A stretch of 43,818 bases of DNA from an uncultured Lachnospiraceae bacterium (GTDB lineage Bacteria > Bacillota > Clostridia > Lachnospirales > Lachnospiraceae). The notes beneath the pieces were generated by a model, which was not told the DNA's origin, did not search any database, and saw only the letters and a program-made list of their open reading frames with translations. The position numbers were made by a program, and so were the translations under genes. Positions 38,232 through 43,818 of the stretch are shown here, piece after piece (the stretch's first letter is position 1; every line of letters begins with the position of its first letter). The stretch is from assembly GCA_900316395.1 (NCBI GenBank), contig ONCT01000043.1, positions 1 through 43,818 on the forward strand, in the 5' to 3' direction.

Positions 38232-38240
38232 ATTATAACA
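38232..38240 (-). promoter_or_regulatory. Extended -10 promoter of the toxin mRNA
   Basis: The minus strand has TGTTATAAT (TGnTATAAT), predicting a start near 38224-38225, right at the beginning of the inverted repeat. No good -35 is seen, so it looks weaker than the antisense promoter. Confidence 0.6.
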
Positions 38241-38325
38241 CATTTACACAAGTCTTATACAACAAATATTGTCATAAGGAGTGACCCACTTGTGGGAGGA
38301 TCCCTTGTGACCAGCAATATGCCAT

Positions 38326-39324
38326 ATGAATCAAATAGAACAAGACATCAAATCAAAAAAATTTCATAATTTCTACCTTCTTATTGGTTCAGAGGATTAT
38401 CTTAAGACTAAATATGCCAACCTTCTTATTAAGAATGTTGTTGAGAATAAGGAGTCAATGAACTATTCCTATTATGAGGGGGGTTCTATTGTGGGTGGCG
38501 AAGTAATTGGTACTGCTGTTACCCTGCCTTTCTTTGCAGATAAAAGAATTATTCATATTAAGAATAGTGGATGGTTTAAATCAGCAAATACTGACTTTAA
38601 TGACTACCTTGATGATGTGAGCGAAAGCACCATTTTCATATTTGAAGAAGAAGCAACTGACAAGCGTTCTAAAGCGTATAAGACTGTTAGCAAGGATGGC
38701 GTCATCATTGAACTTGATATGCTAAAGGGCTCGGAACTCCAAAAATGGATTGGAGGCAAGCTCAAGGATGAGAAAAAATCAATGCAGCGTGAAGCATATC
38801 AGGAATTCCTTCTTCGAACTGATAACAATATGGAAAATATGGAGCAGGAATTTGAGAAGCTTGTAACCTACACTTCTAATTCTGATGTTATTACGTTAGA
38901 GGATGTTGATAGAGCATGTACCAAGCAGCTTCAATCTAAGATATTCGATATGATTAACGGTATTGCAGAGAAAAACCCTAAGAAGGTTCTTGATATGTAT
39001 CATGACCTGCTTGCCGCTAAGGAACCGCCTATGAAGATACTTACAATGATTCAGAGGCAATTCAGACGCAGTCTTCTTATTAAGGGTTTAAGGGAAAAGG
39101 GTTATACACCAGACAGAATCTATGAAGAACTCAAGTACCGAAAGGATATTGTCAACAAAAAATTCGTTATAAACAAAGAACTTAATATGACAAGAAATTT
39201 CTCAATTGAAATGATGAATCAGCTTCTCGAAGAAGCCTGCAATCTTGAGCACGATGTCAAGACCGGCAAAATCAACGACCAGCTAGCTGTTGAAGTACTA
39301 ATGATGAAATACGCAAGTAAATAA
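38326..39324 (+). CDS. holA: DNA polymerase III delta subunit
   Basis: A 332-residue clamp-loader subunit. The N-terminus (KKFHNFYLLIGSEDYLKTKY) fits the family, as do the central 'RITDNN..NMEQEFEKLVTY'-type segment ('DNNMENMEQEFEKLVTYTSN') and the C-terminal helical domain ('PPMKILTMIQRQFRRSLLIK'). It loads the beta clamp with delta-prime and gamma/tau. The ATG at 38326 is the first possible start after an in-frame TGA at 38308. The nearest ribosome-like site (GGGAGGA, 38294-38300) is about 25 bases away, and a CCCAC-TT-GTGGG hairpin covers it, so initiation may be weak or controlled. In most relatives holA faces rpsT. Confidence 0.9.
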   Translation: MNQIEQDIKSKKFHNFYLLIGSEDYLKTKYANLLIKNVVENKESMNYSYYEGGSIVGGEVIGTAVTLPFFADKRIIHIKNSGWFKSANTDFNDYLDDVSESTIFIFEEEATDKRSKAYKTVSKDGVIIELDMLKGSELQKWIGGKLKDEKKSMQREAYQEFLLRTDNNMENMEQEFEKLVTYTSNSDVITLEDVDRACTKQLQSKIFDMINGIAEKNPKKVLDMYHDLLAAKEPPMKILTMIQRQFRRSLLIKGLREKGYTPDRIYEELKYRKDIVNKKFVINKELNMTRNFSIEMMNQLLEEACNLEHDVKTGKINDQLAVEVLMMKYASK

Positions 39325-39328
39325 ACAC

Positions 39329-39366
39329 AAAAAATCCCACTAACCATGACGGTAGTTAGTGGGATT
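39329..39366 (-). terminator. 38-bp terminator repeat, copy 1 (left boundary of the accessory segment)
   Basis: A 12-bp stem, AATCCCACTAAC/GTTAGTGGGATT (39333-39344, 39355-39366), preceded by six A's, giving TTTTTTG on the minus strand. It terminates the DUF5648 gene at 39387. The same 38 bases recur exactly at 42416-42453. Confidence 0.9.
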
Positions 39367-39386
39367 ATATAAGTTCTTAGTTCATA

Positions 39387-40496
39387 TTAACGCTGTCCAT
39401 ACCAAGCGATACCTTCATCTTGCCACCCTGCAAGCACTAAATGATCCCTTTCTACTGAATCTGTTGTATAATGATGTGCACCTATTCCTGTTGAATTAGG
39501 ATTGAACAATCTATATACCGGCACAGATACTAGTAATGTAGATGAATACCATCCTATACCCTCATCATTCCATCCTATCAATACCAGATAATCTTTTTCA
39601 CCTGTATTCATTGTATAGTGATGCTCTCCAGAGTACGGATTATATAACCTATATACTGCATTACCTGTCTCAGGTGCTTTCCATGCAACACCTTCGTAAT
39701 TCCATCCCATACTCACAAGGCTATCCTTTTCAAATGTCCCAGAAGTGTATAAATGCTCACCTGTATACGGATTGTACAACCTGTACATATCCATTGTACC
39801 TGATGAAGGTGTTGGAGTTGGATCCGGAGTTGGTGTTGGGTCTGGAGTTGGCGAAGGATCTGGTGTTGGACTCGAATTAGGATCAATAACTTTTACCTTA
39901 CATACAGCAGTAGCACCCGTTTCATAATCAGTTATATGAACTTCAGCTTCACCTTCGTCATACGCATATAATTCTAAATATCTATGGTCTAGCGAAACAT
40001 CATAAGGTAGTGTTACTTCTACTACATCTTCATTATTGCTTCCATATGAAAAGCTCCCTCCAGATGAAGAAGAATTGATATTAGGTAATTTGTAATACAA
40101 TTCATAGGTATCTCCAACATTAAGATTAACTTCATATGCCGAAAGTGTAACTTTAGGTTTATATACATTCACCTTACAAGAAGCGGAATACCCTCCATCT
40201 TTTGTTGTAACAGTAATTGTGGCTGAACCTTGCGCAATACCTGTTACAACTCCATATTGATCAACTGTTGCAACAGATTGATTATTACTAGTCCATACAA
40301 CCTCCCGATTTGTGGCATTTTCTGGCATTATATTATAACTTAAATAAAATGCTTCTCCTACATAAATATCTTTCTGAGTATATGGTAAACTAATACCAGA
40401 TACATCTATTCCATATGCAAATGAATATATAGGAAAAATACTTACTAACAATGCCATCACTACCATTGAACATAATATTTTCTTAAAACTTTTCAT
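39387..40496 (-). CDS. Secreted Ig-like (Big_2) and DUF5648 repeat surface protein
   Basis: A 369-residue exported protein with no catalytic domain. Signal peptide (KKILCSMVVMALLVSIFPIY, cleavage near SFAYG). A Big_2 Ig-like domain follows at about 33-110 ('YTQKDIYVGEAFYLSYNIMP', 'VTGIAQGSATITVTTKDGGY'), then a second beta domain to about 205. A (S/T)PTPDP linker spans about 207-230, and three DUF5648 repeats lie at about 234-369 (YRLYNPYSGEHHYT...GWxxEGxxWY). It looks like an adhesin or binding protein that uses the module seen in the GH5 and lipase-like proteins. AAGGGGGT lies before the ATG. It is 33 bases downstream of the unknown gene at 40530 and likely in one transcript with it. Confidence 0.85.
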   Translation of the reverse strand: MKSFKKILCSMVVMALLVSIFPIYSFAYGIDVSGISLPYTQKDIYVGEAFYLSYNIMPENATNREVVWTSNNQSVATVDQYGVVTGIAQGSATITVTTKDGGYSASCKVNVYKPKVTLSAYEVNLNVGDTYELYYKLPNINSSSSGGSFSYGSNNEDVVEVTLPYDVSLDHRYLELYAYDEGEAEVHITDYETGATAVCKVKVIDPNSSPTPDPSPTPDPTPTPDPTPTPSSGTMDMYRLYNPYTGEHLYTSGTFEKDSLVSMGWNYEGVAWKAPETGNAVYRLYNPYSGEHHYTMNTGEKDYLVLIGWNDEGIGWYSSTLLVSVPVYRLFNPNSTGIGAHHYTTDSVERDHLVLAGWQDEGIAWYGQR

Positions 40497-40529
40497 ATAA
40501 TTTTACCCCCTTGTTAAATAAAATATAAA

Positions 40530-41093
40530 TTATAAATCTTTCCCGTAGGTCCATAAGAATTCATCAATCTTCTTATAGCATTCATTCAAAAAATAAGTCT
40601 TCTTCAATTCATCCATACAACCACAATATAGTTTATATGCATCAAAATCCATACTCTTTGAACCATATTTAGGGATATTGCTTTTTATAATTCCTTTGTC
40701 GAACAAATCATGCATTGCCATCCAGCTATACTTATCAAAAATAATATACTTATCAGGCTTATGAAAGCTACAATATTTTGAAGCAAATACATACGCATTT
40801 TTTACGCCAGGCTTTGTCTTACCAATATAATCAACAACACAATGTTCACCATTTTCTAACTGTTTATCAATATCTTGGTTTTGAATAATCAAATTAGTAA
40901 TAATTCTAATTTGCTCTTCTTTTAGATTTGTTGAATAATAATTGTCTAATGCCAATACTTTAATAACGACATCTTCAAAGCTAGTATTCTTAGGATACGT
41001 CTTTTTAAATAACTTATTTAATGCCTTATCAACTTCTCCATATTCATCTTCAAATGCCTTCACATATTCATCATATTTTTCCAGTTGTTCCAT
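40530..41093 (-). CDS. Unrecognised 187-residue soluble protein
   Basis: I do not recognise this family. It is a soluble, mostly helical protein of mixed charge with no signal peptide. It starts MEQLEKYDEYVKAFEDEYGE. The most distinctive stretch is VFASKYCSFHKPDKYIIFDK, followed by YSW, near residue 105, rich in aromatic and basic residues. Its two Cys plus His are not spaced like a zinc finger. GGAGGGGAGGG precedes the ATG. Its promoter is centred on a perfect 32-bp palindrome, so expression is probably controlled. It lies in the segment bounded by 38-bp repeats. Confidence 0.65.
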   Translation of the reverse strand: MEQLEKYDEYVKAFEDEYGEVDKALNKLFKKTYPKNTSFEDVVIKVLALDNYYSTNLKEEQIRIITNLIIQNQDIDKQLENGEHCVVDYIGKTKPGVKNAYVFASKYCSFHKPDKYIIFDKYSWMAMHDLFDKGIIKSNIPKYGSKSMDFDAYKLYCGCMDELKKTYFLNECYKKIDEFLWTYGKDL

Positions 41094-41123
41094 TTACCCT
41101 CCCCTCCGCGTTGGACAATATCT

Positions 41124-41164
41124 TTTATATATATGTAGGTAGTCCTGTCAAGGACTACCTACAT
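41124..41164 (-). promoter_or_regulatory. Promoter embedded in a perfect palindromic operator
   Basis: The minus strand has TTGACA (41146-41151), 16-base spacer, TATAAA (41124-41129). A perfect inverted repeat with 14-bp arms (ATGTAGGTAGTCCT and AGGACTACCTACAT, 41133-41164, 4-base centre) is centred exactly on the -35 hexamer. A bound dimer would block RNA polymerase. A second hairpin (CCTATAT/ATATAGG, 41165-41185) is adjacent. Confidence 0.75.
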
Positions 41165-41220
41165 CCTATATGCGTAGTATATAGGGCATTTTTATCCAAA
41201 ACGGAAGTCATTAGTGCACT

Positions 41221-41253
41221 AAAAAACCACTAGCTTTGATAATAGCTAGTGGC
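41221..41253 (-). terminator. Terminator between the TPR gene and the unknown gene
   Basis: A 9-bp stem CCACTAGCT/AGCTAGTGG (41227-41235, 41244-41252), followed on the minus strand by TTTTTTAG. It lies about 190 bases after the TPR gene stop. Confidence 0.8.
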
Positions 41254-41374
41254 TTTATTAATTATTCTTCGTAGAGACCTCTGCACGATATAATTATTAT
41301 TTTCTCATTCTGTCACCTCGACCAAATCATGATATTCCAGACGAAGAATAGACAAAATCTCATTCGAATATCTC

Positions 41375-41440
41375 TCAGAACGCAACAGCACTGGCAGTTG
41401 CAACATTGAGAGAATCTACTTCATGACTCCTGCATAGTAT
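41375..41440 (-). pseudogene. Remnant of a TrmH/SpoU-type RNA methyltransferase C-terminus
   Basis: Right after the TPR gene stop, one frame reads CRSHEVDSLNVATASAVAF and then stops. 'EVDSLNVATASAVAF' closely matches the final SAM-knot motif of SpoU/TrmH methyltransferases (xxxSLNVxxAxxIxxYE). No upstream part of such a gene is present and there is no start signal, so it looks like a leftover fragment. Another frame over the same bases is also open, so this is not proven. Confidence 0.45.
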
Positions 41441-42357
41441 TATCTCTTCTTTTTATTCAGTATATCATTTGCCCAGAAGAAATACGCACTCATATTAGCA
41501 ATAAGAAAACTATTTTCTGTCATATCAATAATCAACTCTTCAATTGAATATAGTCTGTATCCATAATCGCTTATTTCCCTTAAATAACGCTCTAAATCAT
41601 CATTAACGAACGCTTTAACAAATTTCTTGGTATCCTTATTAGATTTGCAAAGCTTTTTTAAGTATTTCTCTGCTGTATCAAAATCACCTTTTTTGAAGAA
41701 TAAAATAGATAGCGGTAACAACATCATAGTTTCTTCACTATTATCATATTGTGCATGAAGCGCTAATGCTTCTTCTTCCCTCTCCAAAAGCGAATAAATA
41801 TGCATTAATTTATATCTCATGCCTAGGTTATCACCTTCATTAAGATGAATGATGTTCTTCGCTTCTGCAAGTGCTCTACCATACATACCACAATCTACGA
41901 GTGTCTCTACATACGCACCACACAGTCTGATATAAGGTCTGGTCTCGAAAATCCCCCAGTAATCTCCGATACAATCTTCATTCATATATCCACGTTTTTT
42001 CATAACCTCATTGCCGTGCTTAATAGCGCGATCATATTTTTTTAATACATCTATAACACCTGAAGATGTGCAATCTATCAGGATTCTTTCAGCATCTAAG
42101 TTGTCAGGATCCAATTTCAGTGCTTTTTTTGCATATATACCAGCCTTACCAATATCCTCTGTACTTTCTGCAAGCTCAACATAATCCTCAGAAGTTTTAG
42201 CTGTCTTCTCTGTGACAGGCTCAGGAAGATTAGAATTATACTCTTCCATAAACTGTTGCATAAGACTATTCATCTGCTCTTCATTCATATCTTCATTTCC
42301 ATACTTATCAATGTATTCGTGCATTGCCTTAATTACTTTTTCCGAATCTCTGCTCAT
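41440..42357 (-). CDS. Tetratricopeptide (ST7-like) protein
   Basis: A 305-residue soluble helical protein. The region about 65-230 has TPR-like helices: 'GKAGIYAKKALKLDPDNLDA', then 'DYWGIFETRPYIRLCGAYVE', 'EAKNIIHLNEGDNLGMRYKL'. This W-ETRPY-R / LN-GDN-G-RY pattern resembles bacterial ST7-like TPR proteins. They are scaffolds of unknown partner. The rest has no recognised domain. It lies inside the accessory segment, on the same strand as the unknown gene and the DUF5648 gene, but separated from them by a terminator. Confidence 0.65.
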   Translation of the reverse strand: MSRDSEKVIKAMHEYIDKYGNEDMNEEQMNSLMQQFMEEYNSNLPEPVTEKTAKTSEDYVELAESTEDIGKAGIYAKKALKLDPDNLDAERILIDCTSSGVIDVLKKYDRAIKHGNEVMKKRGYMNEDCIGDYWGIFETRPYIRLCGAYVETLVDCGMYGRALAEAKNIIHLNEGDNLGMRYKLMHIYSLLEREEEALALHAQYDNSEETMMLLPLSILFFKKGDFDTAEKYLKKLCKSNKDTKKFVKAFVNDDLERYLREISDYGYRLYSIEELIIDMTENSFLIANMSAYFFWANDILNKKKR

Positions 42358-42415
42358 AGCTATTTTCTCCTTTTCTTCCTTATCTCACACTTTTTCTTAT
42401 ACAATCACAAATTAT

Positions 42416-42453
42416 AAAAAATCCCACTAACCATGACGGTAGTTAGTGGGATT
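42416..42453 (-). terminator. 38-bp terminator repeat, copy 2 (rpsT terminator)
   Basis: Identical over 38 bases to 39329-39366, in the same orientation. On the minus strand a T-run (TTTTTTATAA) follows. It ends rpsT. Confidence 0.92.
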
Positions 42454-42474
42454 TATTATTTCTTATATATTGAA

Positions 42475-42738
42475 CTAGGCAATCTTGTTAACAGCTTGTG
42501 TTAGACGAGATACTTTTCTAGCTGCGTTATTCTTGTGATATACACCTTTGCTTGCAGCCTTGTTAATCTCAGAGATAGCAACTGTTAATGCTTCGCTAGC
42601 AGCTTGCTTGTCGCCGCTCTCTACAGCTGTCTCGACTTTCTTAATACAAGTCTTAACCTTAGATCTGATTGCTTTATTTCTCTCAGCCTTAGTCTGTGAT
42701 ACTAATACTCTCTTCTTAGCAGATTTAATGTTAGCCAA
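42475..42738 (-). CDS. rpsT: Ribosomal protein S20
   Basis: An 87-residue 30S protein. The start is TTG at 42738, giving MANIKSAKKRVLVSQTKAER; AGGAGGTG lies 7 bases upstream, and the open frame further upstream begins within that site. Lys/Ala-rich helices follow ('IRSKVKTCIKKVETAVESGD', 'NAARKVSRLTQAVNKIA'). S20 genes often use TTG starts to limit synthesis. The 70-base leader contains GTTCTG/CAGAAC arms that can close a hairpin and may mediate feedback by S20. The gene converges on the accessory segment next to holA. Confidence 0.96.
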   Translation of the reverse strand: MANIKSAKKRVLVSQTKAERNKAIRSKVKTCIKKVETAVESGDKQAASEALTVAISEINKAASKGVYHKNNAARKVSRLTQAVNKIA

Positions 42739-42814
42739 TCTATACACCTCCTATTGTAATCTCTTAAGGTTCTGCGAAGCCGGACACGGACAGTCCACAG
42801 AACGTACCTTGTCT

Positions 42815-42843
42815 ATATTATAAGAAATGTGTTACTATGTCAA
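42815..42843 (-). promoter_or_regulatory. rpsT promoter
   Basis: Minus strand TTGACA (42838-42843), 17-base spacer, TAATAT (42815-42820). A strong SigA-type promoter, with a predicted start near 42808. The leader it drives holds the GTTCTG/CAGAAC hairpin before the rpsT ribosome site. Confidence 0.8.
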
Positions 42844-42905
42844 GGTTTTTCTTGAAAATGTCTTAATGTCTTTCTTAAAAATATAATCTGCGTCGAAACT
42901 CTACG

Positions 42906-43818
42906 TTATATTATCTCATATACATCGGCAAAGCCTGTAACCTCTAATATGTCCATCACATCCTCAGTCACATTCTTAAAGCGGAATTCATCAGGGTCCG
43001 GAAGGGATTCAGACATTATATTAATTACACGAAGTCCAGCTGACGAAATATACTCTGTATTCGCCAAATCCATAATAATCTCCTGAACTCCATCTGTATT
43101 CTGTTCGCGATACTCTGACAAAAGCTCAGGTCCTGTAATAGTATCTAATCTGCCTGTAATCTTACACACAAGAGTACTTCCATCTCTCTCCCATTGAACA
43201 TCGAACTCTTTTCCTTCATCAGTCTTTTTAACATCGCCATCCTTTACAGTCATCACCCACATGATAATGCTCTCATATGCTTTGCGAAGCTTATCTAAAT
43301 CATCAGAATTATTATCCAGACTTGTTAGCTGTGGTAGCTTCTTGGCATAAGTGACTTCTTCTATCTCGAATCCATGCTCCTTGAAATACTTCTTTGCCTC
43401 AGACACTTCTCCTTGAATTACCGTATGATTAACTGGAATATTGGCAACCTTAGCTCCGCCCTTTTGCATCATTTCTTTGATAATCTCACCATCAGAATCT
43501 GTAAGAGCTGAAAATGTCTCAGCACCAAGCTCTCTGGCATACTTATCTGCAGTAATCCACATTCCGCCATGTTCTTTGAGAATCTCTCTCATATTATTCA
43601 ATACAGAATCAAGCTCTGGGTCATTAAAATATCCAAGGAGTCCATCTGTCAAAATACATATTTTACCCTTTGCGCCCTTAAGCGCATTTCTTAGAGAATC
43701 AAGATTAGTAGCATCAACTGCCTCAAAATGCATCTTGTCATTCTGTTCACTTGTTGCAATCTCGCGAATAGCTGGCTCTAGCTCTTCTATTACAGCAGGC
43801 AAATCAAGTCCGTAGAAC
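42906..43818 (-). CDS. SAM methyltransferase-like / STAS domain fusion (partial, N-terminus outside window)
   Basis: The frame is open to the right edge, so the start is missing. The upstream part ('FYGLDLPAVIEELEPAIREI', 'HFEAVDATNLDS', 'KGKICILTDGLLGYFNDPEL') resembles the Ppm1/leucine carboxyl methyltransferase-like group of class I methyltransferases, with YGLDLP as the acidic SAM-binding loop. The C-terminal 95 residues are a STAS domain ('VCKITGRLDTITGPELLSEY', 'MDLANTEYISSAGLRVINI'), the anti-sigma-factor-antagonist fold with the phosphorylatable Ser pair intact. STAS proteins switch partner kinases or antisigma factors. This fusion suggests a regulatory methyltransferase; the target is unknown. 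Confidence 0.75.
   Translation of the reverse strand, partial: FYGLDLPAVIEELEPAIREIATSEQNDKMHFEAVDATNLDSLRNALKGAKGKICILTDGLLGYFNDPELDSVLNNMREILKEHGGMWITADKYARELGAETFSALTDSDGEIIKEMMQKGGAKVANIPVNHTVIQGEVSEAKKYFKEHGFEIEEVTYAKKLPQLTSLDNNSDDLDKLRKAYESIIMWVMTVKDGDVKKTDEGKEFDVQWERDGSTLVCKITGRLDTITGPELLSEYREQNTDGVQEIIMDLANTEYISSAGLRVINIMSESLPDPDEFRFKNVTEDVMDILEVTGFADVYEII

Noticed and set aside
41133..41185. Rho-independent terminator pair upstream of the unknown gene
   Set aside because: No T-run follows directly in the minus direction, and the -35 and -10 hexamers fit an operator-promoter better; weak plus-strand T-run noted.

Overview
This window looks like a core chromosomal stretch of a low-GC anaerobic Firmicute, most likely a fibre-degrading Lachnospiraceae (Butyrivibrio/Pseudobutyrivibrio-like). 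The evidence is the hrcA-grpE-dnaK-dnaJ operon under a CIRCE element, the ireB-ruvX-DUF1292-rnj-trmR-trhP cluster, a secreted GH5 cellulase, strong AGGAGG ribosome sites, TTG/GTG starts and AT-rich intergenic DNA. The placement is inferred from gene content; no database was searched. No rRNA, tRNA, CRISPR array, prophage or intact transposase is visible.

Layout. 1-4.3 kb: the start of a ClpC-like gene, a cohesin-like membrane-anchored surface protein, a GH5 cellulase with C-terminal DUF5648 repeats, and a small membrane protein. 4.4-8.0 kb: aldehyde dehydrogenase, short-chain dehydrogenase and an NCS2 purine permease. 8.1-17.7 kb: a long minus-strand translation/RNA cluster, in transcription order mtaB, ireB, ruvX, DUF1292, rnj, trmR, trhP, a damaged lactonase gene, aroC, tgt, yajC, ending in a strong terminator. 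17.8-18.1 kb: a lone plus-strand HPr-like protein that keeps the Ser site but lacks the catalytic His. 18.1-23.0 kb: amidase, prmA, rsmE, nifS-type cysteine desulfurase and thiI, all minus. 23.2-26.3 kb, plus strand: a three-gene membrane-stress module like ydjI-ydjG-ydjH of Bacillus, without pspA. 26.4-29.8 kb: a 1107-residue secreted lipase-like protein with Ig-like and DUF5648 modules. 29.9-38.0 kb, minus: lepA-hemW, then hrcA-grpE-dnaK-dnaJ. 38.0-38.3 kb: a compact, probably unannotated type I toxin-antitoxin locus. 38.3-42.7 kb: holA (+) and rpsT (-), separated by a roughly 3 kb accessory segment bounded by a perfect 38-bp direct repeat that is also a terminator. 42.9 kb to the end: a methyltransferase-STAS fusion running off the edge.

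How the genes work together. Many genes act on tRNA or the ribosome: tgt makes Q34, trhP and trmR make 5-methoxyuridine at U34, mtaB makes ms2t6A37, and thiI plus the cysteine desulfurase make s4U8. rsmE and prmA methylate the ribosome, and rpsT and lepA also belong to translation. Three secreted proteins with different N-terminal modules share the same C-terminal DUF5648 tyrosine/tryptophan-rich repeats, which suggests a common surface-attachment or ligand-binding module.

The best candidate for a new system is at 37965-38240. A 25-residue hydrophobic peptide gene (-) converges with a short untranslated RNA (+) driven by a near-perfect promoter. Both share one 13-bp-stem terminator. Their 5' ends carry inverted copies of the same ~35-nt sequence, and each copy contains an anti-Shine-Dalgarno stretch matching the toxin's ribosome site. 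Other notable items are a perfect palindrome centred on a -35 box, the 38-bp repeat flanking the accessory segment, a lactonase gene broken by a deletion, and an amidase without a signal peptide.
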